Notes: generated by a model not told the origin, from the sequence alone. A DNA stretch of 64,000 nt from SCTD01 sp963781675 (GCA_963781675.1 CAWAGF010000001.1:496001-560000), one strand, 5' to 3'; shown: positions 41,868 through 52,418, numbered from the stretch's first letter. Made by a program: numbers and translations.

Positions 41868-44642
41868 GTGCCCGACACCGACACCTCGCCCACCGAGAGC
41901 GCCGTCAAGGCGCCGACGGGCAAGGCGCAGCGGACCGGCACGGGCACCCGCCTGGTCATCGTCGAGTCGCCGGCCAAGGCCAAGAAGATCGGGCAGTTCC
42001 TCGGCGCCGGCTACGTCGTCGAGTCGAGCATCGGCCACATCCGCGACCTGCCGCGCAACGCCGCCGACGTCCCGGCCAGCCACAAGGGGCAGGCCTGGGC
42101 GCGCATGGGCGTCGACGTCGACAACGGCTTCACGACGCTCTACGTCGTGAGCGCCGACAAGCGGCAGCAGGTCGCCAAGCTCAAGGCGCTGCTCAAGGAC
42201 GCGGACGAGCTCTTCCTCGCGACCGACGAGGACCGCGAGGGCGAGGCCATCGCCTGGCACCTGCTCGAGACGCTGAACCCGAAGGTCCCGGTCCGCCGGA
42301 TGGTCTTCCACGAGATCACCCCGCAGGCGATCCAGCACGCGGTGGAGACGCCCCGCGAGCTCGACCGGGCGCTGGTCGACGCGCAGGAGACGCGCCGCGT
42401 GCTCGACCGCCTCTACGGCTACGAGGTCAGCCCGGTCCTGTGGAAGAAGGTCATGCCGAAGCTGTCGGCGGGCCGCGTGCAGTCCGTCGCGACGCGGGTC
42501 GTCGTCGAGCGCGAGCGCGCCCGGATGCGCTTCCGGCAGGCGGAGTACTGGGACGTCGAGGGCTCCTTCACCGCCGAGGCGGACGCTGCCGATCCCACCG
42601 CCCCGCGCAGGATGAGCGCGACGCTGGTGCAGCTCGACGGCAAGCGCCTCGCGACCGGCGCCTCCTTCGAGCAGGAGACCGGCGAGCTCAAGGCCGGCCT
42701 CGACGTCGTGCACCTCGACGAGGCCAGCGCCCGCAGCGTGGCGCAGCGCCTGGAGGGCGCCGCCTTCGCCGTCCGCTCGACCGACGAGAAGCCGTACACC
42801 CGCAAGCCCTACGCGCCGTTCATGACCAGCACGCTGCAGCAGGAGGGCGGGCGCAAGCTGCGCTTCTCCGCGCAGCGGGTCATGCAGACCGCCCAGCGGC
42901 TGTACGAGAACGGCTACATCACCTACATGCGCACCGACAGCACCAACCTGTCGGAGACGGCCGTCAACGCCGCCCGCCAGCAGGCGCGCGACCTCTACGG
43001 CCCGGAGTACGTGCCGGACGCCCCGCGCCGCTACAGCGGCAAGGTGAAGAACGCGCAGGAGGCGCACGAGGCGATCCGCCCCTCCGGCGACGTGTTCCGC
43101 ACGCCGGGCGAGCTGGCCCGCGAGCTGTCCGGCGACGAGCTGCGCCTCTACGAGCTGATCTGGCAGCGCACCGTCGCCTCGCAGATGGCCGACGCCCGCG
43201 GCGTGTCCGCGACGATCCGGCTCGGCGCCACGACCGCCGACGGCACCGATGCCGAGTTCAGCGCGAGCGGCAAGGTCGTGACGTTCCCCGGCTTCCTGCG
43301 GGCGTACGTCGAGGGGTCCGACGACCCGGACGCCGAGCTGGAGAACACCGAGCGACGGCTGCCGCGCGTGTCCGCCGGCGACCCGCTCGGCCTCGAGGGG
43401 CTCGAGCCGACCGGCCACACCACGAGCCCGCCCGCCCGCTTCACCGAGGCGTCGCTGGTCAAGCGCCTCGAGGAGCTCGGCATCGGCCGGCCCTCCACGT
43501 ACGCCTCGATCATCACGACGATCCAGGACCGCGGCTACGTCTGGAAGAAGGGCAGCGCGCTCGTCCCGACCTGGCTGGCCTTCGCCGTGATCGGCCTGCT
43601 GGAGCAGCACTTCGGGCGCCTCGTCGACTACGGCTTCACCGCATCGATGGAGGACGACCTCGATGAGATCGCCGGCGGCGAGGGCAACAGCGTCGAGTGG
43701 CTGACCCGCTTCTACTTCGGCTCCGACGAGGGCAAGGAGGGCGGCCTCGCGCGCCAGGGCGGCCTGAAGAAGCTGGTCGGCGCGAACCTCGACGACATCG
43801 ACGCCCGCGACATCAACTCCATCGTCATCGGCCGCAGCGCCGAGGGCGAGGAGGTCGTCGTCCGCGTCGGGCGGTACGGCCCGTACGTGCAGATCGGCGA
43901 GCAGAAGGCCTCCCTGCCCGAGGACCTCGCGCCCGACGAGCTCACCGTCGACAAGGCGGTCGAGCTGGCCAACGCGCCGTCCGGCGACCGGGTGCTCGGG
44001 CAGGACCCGGTGACCGGGTACGACGTGGTCGCCAGGGCCGGCCGCTACGGCCCGTACGTCTCGCTGGTGCTGCCCGAGGGCAGCAAGGACAAGCCACCGA
44101 CGGCGTCGCTGTTCAAGACGATGGACCTGGAGACGCTCACGCTGGAGCAGGCGCTCAAGCTGCTCACGCTGCCGCGCGTGCTCGGCGAGCACGAGGGCGA
44201 GGACGTCACGGCGCAGAACGGCCGCTACGGCCCGTACGTCAGCCGCCTCAAGGAGTCCCGCTCGCTGGAGAGCGAGGAGCAGCTCTTCGAGATCACCCTC
44301 GAGCAGGCGCTCGCGCTGCTGGCCGAGCCGAAGAAGTACGGCAACCGCGCGGCGCCCAAGCCCCCGCTCAAGGAGCTCGGCACCGACCCCGACAGCGGTG
44401 GCGCCATCGTCGTGAAGGAGGGGCGCTTCGGCGCCTACGTCACCGACGGGGAGACCAACGCGACCCTGCGCAAGGGCGACGACATCGAGACGCTGACCCA
44501 GGAGCGGGCCGTCGAGCTGCTCGCCGAGAAGCGCGCCAAGGGCCCGGCCCCGAAGAAGAAGGCGGCCAAGCGCGCGCCCGCGAAGAAGGCTCCGGCGAAG
44601 AAGAAGGCGCCCGCGAAGAAGGCTGCGGCGAAGAAGGCCTGA
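41868..44642 (+). CDS. topA: DNA topoisomerase I
   Basis: The 924-residue type IA enzyme relaxes negative supercoils. Toprim motifs: VIVESPAKAKKIGQFL near residue 28 and LATDEDREGEAIAWH near 120; the active-site Tyr is in YITYMRTDST near residue 350. The C-terminal half has four short repeats of GRYGPYV type (the last GRFGAYV) in place of zinc fingers, then a Lys/Ala/Pro-rich tail (about 895-924) as in other actinobacteria, where it binds DNA and raises processivity. GTG start at 41868 after CTGGAGAAGC. Confidence 0.96.
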   Translation: MPDTDTSPTESAVKAPTGKAQRTGTGTRLVIVESPAKAKKIGQFLGAGYVVESSIGHIRDLPRNAADVPASHKGQAWARMGVDVDNGFTTLYVVSADKRQQVAKLKALLKDADELFLATDEDREGEAIAWHLLETLNPKVPVRRMVFHEITPQAIQHAVETPRELDRALVDAQETRRVLDRLYGYEVSPVLWKKVMPKLSAGRVQSVATRVVVERERARMRFRQAEYWDVEGSFTAEADAADPTAPRRMSATLVQLDGKRLATGASFEQETGELKAGLDVVHLDEASARSVAQRLEGAAFAVRSTDEKPYTRKPYAPFMTSTLQQEGGRKLRFSAQRVMQTAQRLYENGYITYMRTDSTNLSETAVNAARQQARDLYGPEYVPDAPRRYSGKVKNAQEAHEAIRPSGDVFRTPGELARELSGDELRLYELIWQRTVASQMADARGVSATIRLGATTADGTDAEFSASGKVVTFPGFLRAYVEGSDDPDAELENTERRLPRVSAGDPLGLEGLEPTGHTTSPPARFTEASLVKRLEELGIGRPSTYASIITTIQDRGYVWKKGSALVPTWLAFAVIGLLEQHFGRLVDYGFTASMEDDLDEIAGGEGNSVEWLTRFYFGSDEGKEGGLARQGGLKKLVGANLDDIDARDINSIVIGRSAEGEEVVVRVGRYGPYVQIGEQKASLPEDLAPDELTVDKAVELANAPSGDRVLGQDPVTGYDVVARAGRYGPYVSLVLPEGSKDKPPTASLFKTMDLETLTLEQALKLLTLPRVLGEHEGEDVTAQNGRYGPYVSRLKESRSLESEEQLFEITLEQALALLAEPKKYGNRAAPKPPLKELGTDPDSGGAIVVKEGRFGAYVTDGETNATLRKGDDIETLTQERAVELLAEKRAKGPAPKKKAAKRAPAKKAPAKKKAPAKKAAAKKA

Positions 44643-44649
44643 GCGCCCC

Positions 44650-44655
44650 TAGGCT
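44650..44655 (+). promoter_or_regulatory. Putative leaderless -10 element of the MFS-kinase gene
   Basis: TAGGCT ends 7 nt before the GTG at 44663, just after the topA stop. Confidence 0.5.
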
Positions 44656-44662
44656 CGACGGC

Positions 44663-46696
44663 GTGACCGCCCCGGAGCCCGCCGTCCTGCGCAGCGGGCC
44701 GCGCGCGGTGCTGCGCAACGCGATGTTCCGCAAGCTCTACACCGCGCTCGCGCTGTCCAGCTTCGGCGACTGGCTGGGCTTCCTGGCCACCACCGCGCTG
44801 GCGACCCAGCTCGTCGACTCCTTCCAGGGCAAGGCGTACGCGACCGGCGGCGTGCTGGTGTTCCGCCTGCTGCCGGCCGTCCTGTTCGGGCCGCTCGCGG
44901 GCGCGTTCGCCGACCGCTGGGACCGGCGCTGGACGATGGTGGTCTGCGACTGCCTGCGCTTCACGCTGTTCCTCTCGATCCCCCTCGTGGGCTCGGTCGC
45001 GGACCGCAGCACCTCGCTGCTCTACCTGCTGATCGCGTCGTTCCTCATCGAGACCGTCAGCCTGTTCTGGATCCCGGCCAAGGAGGCCTCGGTCCCGAAC
45101 CTCGTCCCGCGCGAGCAGCTCGAGGGCGCCAACCAGCTGACGCTCATCGCGACGTACGGCTCGGCGCCGGTGGCGGCGGCCGTCTTCGCGCTGCTCTCGC
45201 TGCTGAGCCGCGCCCTGGGCAGCGGCTTCGAGTACTTCCGCACCGGCCCGGTCGACCTCGCGCTGTACGTCAACGCGGCGACGTTCCTGTTCGCGGCGGT
45301 GACCGTCTTCCGGCTGCGCGACCTGCCGAGCCCGGGCCGGCACGAGCGCGTCCCGGGGGAGAAGCCGCCGTCGGTCGTGGCCAGCCTCACCGAGGGCCTG
45401 CGCTTCATGGGGCGCACGCCCCTGGCCCGCGGCCTGCTGGTCGGGATGCTCGGTGCGCTCGCCGCCGGTGGCGCGATCATCGCGCAGGGCAAGCTCTTCG
45501 CGGAGTCGGTGCTGGGCGGCGGCGACGCGGCGTACGGCCTGCTCTTCGGGTCGATGTTCCTCGGGATCGCCGCCGGGGTCGCGCTCGGACCGCGTGCGAT
45601 GGGTGACCTGTCGCGGCGCCGGGTGTTCGGCCCGTCGATCGTCGGCGCGGGCGCGTCGCTGGTGTTCATGTCGCTGGTGCCCAACCTGTTCCTCGCCACG
45701 GTGGCGACGGTCCTCGTGGGCGCCTTCGCCGGCGTGGCCTACGTCGTCGGGATCACCCTGCTGGGCCTGGAGATCGAGGACGAGCTGCGCGGCCGGATGT
45801 TCGGCCTCGTGCAGTCGCTCATGCGCATCGACCTGCTGCTCGTGACGGCGACGACGCCGTTCATCGCCGGCGCCATCGGCACCCGCGAGGGGCCGCTCGG
45901 CATCAGCATCAACGGCGTCTCGGTGACCCTGCTCGTGGGTGGGCTGCTGGCGCTGGTGGTCGGTGTCGTGTCCTTCCGGCAGATGGACGACCGGCCGGGC
46001 GTACCGCTGCGGCGCGACCTGCAGAAGCGGCTCCAGCGCCGGCCGACCGTGCGCACGCACGCCGGCACGTTCGTCGCGCTCGAGGGTGGCGAGGGCGCCG
46101 GCAAGTCCACCCAGCTGCGACTGCTCGAGCAGTGGCTCACGGCGCGCGGGCACGACGTCGTGGTGACGCGCGAGCCCGGGGCGACGCCCGCCGGGCAGCG
46201 GATCCGCGCGCTCCTGCTCGACCCGGCGACCGGCCGGCTGGCGCCGCGCGCCGAGGCGATGCTCTACGCCGCCGACCGCGCGCAGCACGTCGCCGAGGTC
46301 GTGGTGCCGGCGCTCGGTCGCGGCGCGGTCGTGCTGACCGACCGCTACGTCGACAGCTCGCTGGCCTACCAGGGCGCCGGCCGCGAGCTGGCGGTCGACG
46401 AGGTGCGGCGGCTGTCGCAGTGGGCCACCGACGGCCTGCGCCCGGACCTGGTGGTGCTGCTCGACGTCGACCCGGTCGTCGGGCTGCAGCGCGCCGGCGA
46501 CGTCCCGGACCGCATCGAGGCCGAGTCGCTGGACTTCCACCGCCGGGTGCGTGCCGGCTTCCTGCACCTGGCCGAGGACGACCCGGAGCGGTACGTCGTC
46601 GTCGACGCCGACCAGCCTCCGGAGCAGGTGCTCGCGCAGGTGCAGGAGCGGCTGGAGCAGTGCCTCCCGACGGCGGTCCGGGTGCCGGTCGCGTGA
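44663..46696 (+). CDS. tmk: Fused MFS membrane domain and thymidylate kinase
   Basis: The 677-residue protein joins an MFS-type membrane domain (about 1-445, about twelve helices; start FRKLYTALALSSFGDWLGFL) to a complete thymidylate kinase (about 465-670). The kinase has P-loop FVALEGGEGAGKSTQLRLLE, the DRY motif VVLTDRYVDSSLAYQG and the lid-side RALLLDPATG region. It makes dTDP from dTMP. A kinase of this fused form lies between topA and holB in Streptomyces too, so it is an established actinobacterial fusion. What the membrane part carries is unknown; it also resembles MFS_3 efflux proteins. GTGA overlap with holB. Confidence 0.92.
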   Translation: MTAPEPAVLRSGPRAVLRNAMFRKLYTALALSSFGDWLGFLATTALATQLVDSFQGKAYATGGVLVFRLLPAVLFGPLAGAFADRWDRRWTMVVCDCLRFTLFLSIPLVGSVADRSTSLLYLLIASFLIETVSLFWIPAKEASVPNLVPREQLEGANQLTLIATYGSAPVAAAVFALLSLLSRALGSGFEYFRTGPVDLALYVNAATFLFAAVTVFRLRDLPSPGRHERVPGEKPPSVVASLTEGLRFMGRTPLARGLLVGMLGALAAGGAIIAQGKLFAESVLGGGDAAYGLLFGSMFLGIAAGVALGPRAMGDLSRRRVFGPSIVGAGASLVFMSLVPNLFLATVATVLVGAFAGVAYVVGITLLGLEIEDELRGRMFGLVQSLMRIDLLLVTATTPFIAGAIGTREGPLGISINGVSVTLLVGGLLALVVGVVSFRQMDDRPGVPLRRDLQKRLQRRPTVRTHAGTFVALEGGEGAGKSTQLRLLEQWLTARGHDVVVTREPGATPAGQRIRALLLDPATGRLAPRAEAMLYAADRAQHVAEVVVPALGRGAVVLTDRYVDSSLAYQGAGRELAVDEVRRLSQWATDGLRPDLVVLLDVDPVVGLQRAGDVPDRIEAESLDFHRRVRAGFLHLAEDDPERYVVVDADQPPEQVLAQVQERLEQCLPTAVRVPVA

Positions 46697-47880
46697 ACGT
46701 CTTCGACGACCTGGTCGGCCAGGAGCGCGTGGTCGAGCAGCTGCAGGCCGCCGCGCACGCGGCCGCCCGCGTGGTCGACGGCCACCCGGGCGTCGCCGGC
46801 GGCATGACGCATGCCTGGCTGTTCACCGGCCCGCCCGGCTCCGGCCGATCGGTCGCGGCCCGCGCCTTCGCCGCCGCCCTGCAGTGCCAGACGCGCGGCG
46901 AGCCCGGCTGCGGGCACTGCGAGGGCTGCACGCAGGCGCTGTCCGGTGCGCACCCGGACGTCGCGATGATCGTCCCCGAGGGCCTGCACCTGAGCATTGC
47001 GGACGCGCGCGACATCATCCTGCGCAGCTCGCGCGCCCCCACCCGCGGCCGCTGGCAGATCACCCTCATCGAGGACGCCGACCGGATGGAGGAGCGGACG
47101 AGCAACACCGTCCTCAAGGCGATCGAGGAGCCCCCGCCGCACAGCGTGCTGCTGCTCTGCGCGCCCAGCGTCGAGGACCTGCTGCCGACGATCCGCTCGC
47201 GCTGCCGGCTCGCGTCGCTGCGCACGCCGCCGTCCGAGGCCGTCGCCCGCGTGCTCGTGCAGCGCGACGGCGTCGACCCCGCGATGGCCGCCTTCGCCGC
47301 GCAGGCCGCGCAGGGGCACATCGGCCGGGCCAAGCGGCTCGCCACCGACGAGGAGGCCCGGCGCGAGCGGCGCGACGTGCTGTCGCTGCCGCGTTCGCTG
47401 CAGGGCGTCGGCTCGGCGCTCACCGCCGCGGCCGACCTGGTGGACGCCGCCAAGGCCGAGGCCGCCACGCTGACGCAGCACCGCGACGCAGCCGAGAAGG
47501 AGTCGCTGTCGACCGCGCTGGGCGTCGGCGCGACCGGCAAGGGCGTCACCGGCGGAGCGCGCGGCTCCGCCGGCGCCCTCAAGGACCTGGAGAAGCGGCA
47601 GAAGAGCCGCGGCACCCGCACCCAGCGCGACGCCCTCGACCGCGCGCTGGTCGACCTGGCCGCGTTCTACCGGGACGTGCTGCAGCTCCAGCTCGGCACC
47701 GGCACCTCGCTCGTGCACGGCGACCTCGGCGACCAGGCGGGCGTCATCGCACGCGCGACGACGCCGGAGTCGACGCTGCGGCGCATCGACGCGGTGCTCG
47801 CCTGCCGGGAGGCGCTGGACGCCAACGTCGCGCCGCTGCTGGCCGTCGAGGCGATGGCCCTCGCGCTGAGGACCGGCTGA
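46693..47880 (+). CDS. holB: DNA polymerase III subunit delta prime
   Basis: The 395-residue clamp-loader subunit has an AAA+ core with FTGPPGSGRSVAARAFA (Walker A with Arg for Lys), four zinc cysteines (CQTRGEPGCGHCEGC), ITLIEDADRMEE and the SRC motif in IRSRCRLAS. The Walker Arg fits a subunit that does not hydrolyse ATP. A Gly/Ala-rich insert (ATGKGVTGGARGSAG near 280) is typical of actinobacterial versions. Operon with the kinase via GTGA. Confidence 0.93.
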   Translation: MNVFDDLVGQERVVEQLQAAAHAAARVVDGHPGVAGGMTHAWLFTGPPGSGRSVAARAFAAALQCQTRGEPGCGHCEGCTQALSGAHPDVAMIVPEGLHLSIADARDIILRSSRAPTRGRWQITLIEDADRMEERTSNTVLKAIEEPPPHSVLLLCAPSVEDLLPTIRSRCRLASLRTPPSEAVARVLVQRDGVDPAMAAFAAQAAQGHIGRAKRLATDEEARRERRDVLSLPRSLQGVGSALTAAADLVDAAKAEAATLTQHRDAAEKESLSTALGVGATGKGVTGGARGSAGALKDLEKRQKSRGTRTQRDALDRALVDLAAFYRDVLQLQLGTGTSLVHGDLGDQAGVIARATTPESTLRRIDAVLACREALDANVAPLLAVEAMALALRTG

Positions 47881-47908
47881 GGAGCAGGTACTCTCGATCC
47901 CGCACCAC

Positions 47909-47984
47909 GCCGCCTTAGCTCAGTCGGCAGAGCACCTCACTCGTAATGAGGTTGTCCGCGGTTCGATTCCGCGAGGCGGCTCCA
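47909..47984 (+). tRNA. tRNA-Thr (anticodon CGU)
   Basis: Acceptor GCCGCCT pairs with AGGCGGC; D-arm TAGCTCAGTCGG; anticodon stem CCTCA / TGAGG around loop CTCGTAA gives anticodon CGT, which reads ACG (Thr). The T-arm GCGGTTCGATTCCGC is complete, and CCA is encoded at 47982-47984. Confidence 0.96.
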
Positions 47985-47986
47985 CC

Positions 47987-48010
47987 TGTGACCTGCGAGA
48001 GCGGGTCACA
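47987..48010 (+). terminator. Hairpin after tRNA-Thr
   Basis: TGTGACC / GGTCACA, 7-bp stem and 10-nt loop, starts 2 nt after the CCA end. Confidence 0.45.
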
Positions 48011-48117
48011 GCCCTCCCCTGACCGCTGCGCCACCGCGGATCTGGTCATTCCTGACTAGTGACGTAGTGCAGTCACGCTCCTACCGTGGGCGACGACCCC
48101 GCGTAGTTGGAGTGGAG

Positions 48118-50396
48118 ATGCACCCCTCGTCCCGGCAGCTGCGACAGCACGTCGTGCGCCGCCGCGAGCTGGCCGAGGGCCGCCTGGACCCGCAGTCCCG
48201 CGCCGCTGCGGTCTACGCGGTCGCCCGCTTCGCCGTGGCGCTCATCGCGGTGATCTCCCTGGCCGTGGCCAACGCCGCCGCTGCGGGCACGTCCCTGGCG
48301 CCGCCGCTGCTGCTGCACGCCGCCTTCGCGGCGGTCGCCCTGCTGACGATGCTGGCCGTGCTCGCCGCCGACGACGCCGGCCGGCGCAGGTGGGCCCGGC
48401 GGCTGGTGCTGGCCGACGTGGCGGCCTACGCCCTCTACAGCGTCGCCTTCGCGTCGGTCCCGGGCGCTGGCTCGCTGGTGCCGATGTTCGTCCTGCTGGC
48501 CGCGCCGCTGCTCTGGGGGTGGCGCGGGCTGCCGGTGACGGCCGTCCCGGTGATCCTGATCGCCAGCCTGTGGCCCCAGCAGGACGCGCTCGGCCACACG
48601 ACCGGCACCGGCGAGGTGATCCTGCTGGTCGTGCTGCTCACGGTCCCGGCCGCGGCCGTGTCCGTCTTCGTGCAGCGGGGCAGCGCGCGGCTGGCCCGCG
48701 CCGAGGAGCAGTTCCGCACCGCCTTCGACGACGCCTCCAGCGGCATGGCCCTGCTCGACGCCGGCGCCCGGGTGGTCCGGGCGAACCCAGCCCTGCACGC
48801 GCTGCTGGGGGTCGACGACCTGACCGGTCGCCCGCTGCGCGAGCACGCCGTCGACCCGGAGGAGTTCGCCGCCCGGCTGCAGACCCTGTCCTGCCGGCAG
48901 CTCGCCGCCCGCTTCGAGACCTGCCTGCGCGCCGCCGACGGCGCGACCCGGTGGGTGAGCGTCGTCGCCTCCGCCATCTGCGACGGCGAGCAGGTGCGGC
49001 GCGTCATCGTGCAGACCGAGGACGTCACCGAGCGCCGCCAGCTGCAGGACCGGCTGACCTTCGACGCCACGCACGACTCGCTCACCGGCCTGCCCAACCA
49101 GCGGGTGGTCCAGGACCTGCTGCAGTCCGCCCTCGACGACGGCCGGCACGTCGCGGTGCTGTTCGTCGACCTCGACCGGTTCAAGCTGGTCAACGACTCG
49201 CTCGGGCACGCCGTCGGCGACCGGCTGCTGGTCGCGACCGCCCGTCGCCTGCAGTCCTGCGTGCGACCGGAGGACGTGGTGGCCCGCCTGGGCGGGGACG
49301 AGTTCGTGGTGCTGTGCAGCGCGGGGCCGGACGGGGCAGCGGTCGACGGCGACGCGGTCGCCCAGCGCGTGGTGCTGGCCCTGCGCGCGCCGCACCTGAC
49401 GGAGGACGGCGTGCTCACGGCGACAGCGAGCGTCGGCGTCGCGGTCGCCACCTCGAGCGCCGACGTCGGCAGCCTGATCAGGGACGCGGACACGGCGATG
49501 TACGCGGCGAAGTCCGCCGGCGGGAACCGCTCCGTGGTGTTCAGCGAGCAGCTCCGCCTCGACGTCGTGCGCCGGCACGAGATCGAGGTCGCCCTGCGGA
49601 GCGCCCTCACCGAGGACGGGCTCCAGCTGGCGTACCAGCCGATCATCGACGAGGCGGGGCGCATCGTCGCGGCAGAGGCCCTGCTGCGCTGGCACTTCCA
49701 GGGGCAGCCGGCCAACCCCGCGGAGGTCGTCGCGGTCGCGGAGCAGAGCGGGCTGATCGGTGACCTCGGCCTGGTGGTCCTGCGTCGCGCCCTGCTCGAC
49801 AGCGCAGGCTGGCCGGCGCACGTCCGCCTGCACGTCAACGTGAGCGCGCACCAGCTCGACGCCGGCTTCGTCGAGCAGCTGAGCGCGGTCCTCCAGCAGA
49901 CCTGCCCCGAGCCCGGCCGCCTCTGCCTGGAGCTCACCGAGACCGCTGTGCGCGACGACGTCGAGGGCCTGGCCGTGACGCTGCAGCAGGTGCGGGCGCT
50001 CGGCGTCCGGCTGGCCATCGACGACTTCGGCGTCGGCAACGCGTCGCTGACCTACCTGGCGCGCCTGCCCGTCCGGACCTGAAGATCGACCGCTCCTTCA
50101 TCGCCGGGCTCCCGGAGGACGAGGGCAGCACCGCGATCGTCACGGGCGTGGTGGCCATGGCGCGGGCGTACGGCATGGCCGTCATCGCCGAGGGCGTGGA
50201 GACTCGCGAGCAGGACCGGGCCGCCGTGCGCCTCGGCTGCCAGCAGCGACAGGGCTACCTGCACCACCGGCCGATGAGCCACGACGCCCTGCTGGGCCTC
50301 TGGAAGGACCTGCCCACAGCAGGGCAGCTGCCCGGCCCGCGGCAGGCCGCCAGCCGCCCGCCGGCCGGCTCGTTCACCGCGATCGCGCGCCGGTAG
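48118..50396 (+). pseudogene. Membrane GGDEF-EAL protein, EAL domain frame-interrupted
   Basis: About 759 codons read through: five or six membrane helices (about 38-195), a PAS domain (about 203-320), GGDEF (about 330-480, motif GGDEF with I-site RPED) and EAL (about 495-745). EAL parts: AAEALLRW, LELTETAV, then DDFGVG, and in the next frame KIDRSFIAG and AEGVET. A -1 shift near 50074 separates DDFGVGNASLTYLARLPV from LKIDRSF; as given, translation stops at 50082 before the end of the EAL domain. Predicted to make and degrade c-di-GMP. SD GGAGTGGAG. Confidence 0.87.
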
Positions 50397-50417
50397 GTCC
50401 TCCGGCGCCGTCAGGGG

Positions 50418-52315
50418 TCAGCGCGCGCTGTCGGCCTCGCCCGCAGGCAGGGCGCCCCGCACGCGCAGCCGTACGAGCGCTGCCGCCAGCAGGCCGGCGC
50501 CCACGGCGGCCGCAGGCATCCCCGCGCCCGTCGCCGGGAGTGCCGCGCCGGCCGCGGCCGGCACCGGGGCAGCAGCGCCGCGGCTCGCCGCGGCGGGGGG
50601 CGGAGCCGGCTGCTCGCCGCGCTCCCGCTCCGGCGGGACCTGCCCGGCGGCGCGCACGACGGTCCGGCTCCCCTGCGCGCTGGTGAAGCCGCGGTAGAAG
50701 GCCGACGTCGCCGCCGGGTCCTCCCGGTCGCTGATGAAGAACGTGTCGAACTGGATCCGCTCGCGCGTCACGTCCACGACCGAGAAGCCGTGCGAGTCGA
50801 ACTCCAGCTCCTTGATGTGCCGGTTGGCACCCTTGATCGCCTCCTCCACCGCGATGCTCGTGGTGCGGGGCGGGCTCCCGGTGATCTCGTCCAGGTTGTC
50901 GGACGTGACCGACGGGCAGACGAACTCGACGCCGGCGCTCGGGGACACCGACGTCGGCACGCCGGCGTAGGTGCCGGGGTCCAGCGGGAGGTCGGCGGCC
51001 CACGTCGAGTGGATGTCGCCGGTGAGGAAGACCGGGTCCCCCTCGGCGGCGAGCGCCTTCTCGAGCACGCGCTGGCGGTTCGCCGTGTAGCCGTCCCACG
51101 GTCGACGATCAGCGCGAACCCGCTTGCGGGCAGGGAGACCGGCTGCGGCCCGCCCTGCAGCGCGGCGAGCGCGGCAGCCGTCGCAGCCGGCAGCGGCGGG
51201 GCCTTCACCTGCATCAGCTGCACGCTGTTGCCGAACAGCCGCCAGGTCGGCGAGCCGGCTGCGGCAAGGCCCTGCTCGAGGAACGCCTGCTGCTCCGGGC
51301 CGGTCATCGTCCGGTCCGGCGCGTCGATGGTCGCCCCGTCGGTGGCCGGCGCCTGCTGGTCGCGGTACTGCCGCAGGTCGAGCATCGTGAGGTCGGCGAG
51401 CGACCCGAAGCGCAGCCGCCGGTAGATGCGGGTCTCCTGCGCGCTGCGCGCCTCGGGCAGCCGGATCGGCATCCACTCGTCGTACGCCTGGTAGCTGCGG
51501 TTGCGCCGCGGGACGTACGCGCCCTCGGCGTCCTCCTGGTGGTTCTCCGCGCCCTCGCGCCAGGTGTCGTTCGCGACCTCGTGGTCGTCCCAGGTCGTGA
51601 TGAAGGCGTACTTGCGGTGCAGCGCGGCGAGGTCGGGGTCGGACTTGTAGAGCGCGTGCCGGCGCCGGTAGTCCGACAGCGTGACCATCTCGGTGGCCGG
51701 GTCGTGGTCGCGCTTGCCCGCAAGGGCGGCCGGGCCGTACCGGTCCTCGCCGTTGCCGTACTCGTAGAGGTAGTCGCCCAGGTGCAGCACGAAGTCGAGG
51801 TCGTCGCGCTCCGCGAGGTGGCGGTAGGCGGAGAAGTAGCCGCCCGTGTAGTTGGAGCAGCTGACCATCCCGAAGCGCAGCGTCGCGTTCGCGGCGCCGT
51901 CGGCGGCGGCGGTGCGGGTGCGGCCGACGGGGCTGCTCGCGCCGGCCGCGCTGAAGGCGTACGTGTAGCCGCGGTCGGACGCGAGCCCGCGGACGTCGAC
52001 CTTCACGGTGTGGTCGCGCGTGGCGTCGGTGCGCACCGAGCCGCGTCGTACGACCCGGCCCTGCGCGTCGCGGACGGACCACGTCACCGTGACGGGGGCG
52101 CCCTTCCCGGAGCCGGGAGTCGCGTCCGGTGACGGCGTCACGCGCGTCCAGAGCACGACGCCGTCCGGCAGCGGGTCGCCCGAGGCGACGCCGTACTGGA
52201 AGACGGCGGCGGGCTCGACGGCCAGCGCGCGTGAGAAGGCGGGTCCGGTGAGGGCGGTGCCGGCGGTCACGGCGGCGGCGCCCTTGAGGAAGGAACGGCG
52301 GTCCAGGGGGGTCAC
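50418..52315 (-). pseudogene. phoD: Tat-exported PhoD-type phosphatase with LPXTG anchor, one frameshift
   Basis: About 632 codons read through. A Tat signal (DRRSFLKGAAAVTAG) is followed by an Fn3-like domain and the PhoD metallophosphoesterase: VSCSNYTGGYFSAYRHLAER, LHLGDYLYEYG, TTWDDHEVAND and FLTGDIHSTW. These enzymes cleave phosphate esters outside the cell with Fe3+/Ca2+. The C-terminus has AALPATGAGMPAAAVGAGLL, a helix and Arg-rich end, which is a sortase signal. A -1 shift near 51101 interrupts VDxWDGYTANR; the rest is conserved, so a base-calling error is likely. Leaderless GTG start; divergent from the binding-protein gene. Confidence 0.86.
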
Positions 52316-52323
52316 GTGCGGCG

Positions 52324-52329
52324 ACGGTA
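52324..52329 (-). promoter_or_regulatory. Putative leaderless -10 element of phoD
   Basis: On the minus strand TACCGT ends 8 nt before the GTG at 52315; no SD. Confidence 0.45.
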
Positions 52330-52406
52330 GGAGCGGCTCCTGCACCGGCGGTGACGGCTGCGCGCCGCTGCGGTGAACGGCCGGCGACCGGCGCGCGGGG
52401 TCCGCC

Positions 52407-52412
52407 TAGCGT
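52407..52412 (+). promoter_or_regulatory. Putative leaderless -10 element of the BtuF-like gene
   Basis: TAGCGT ends 6 nt before the GTG at 52419; no SD. Confidence 0.5.
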
Positions 52413-52418
52413 GGCCGG

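Noticed and set aside
48118..50396. The EAL-domain break as programmed frameshifting
   Set aside because: No slippery heptamer or downstream stem is seen at 50074; a lost base explains it, in line with many similar breaks in this window.
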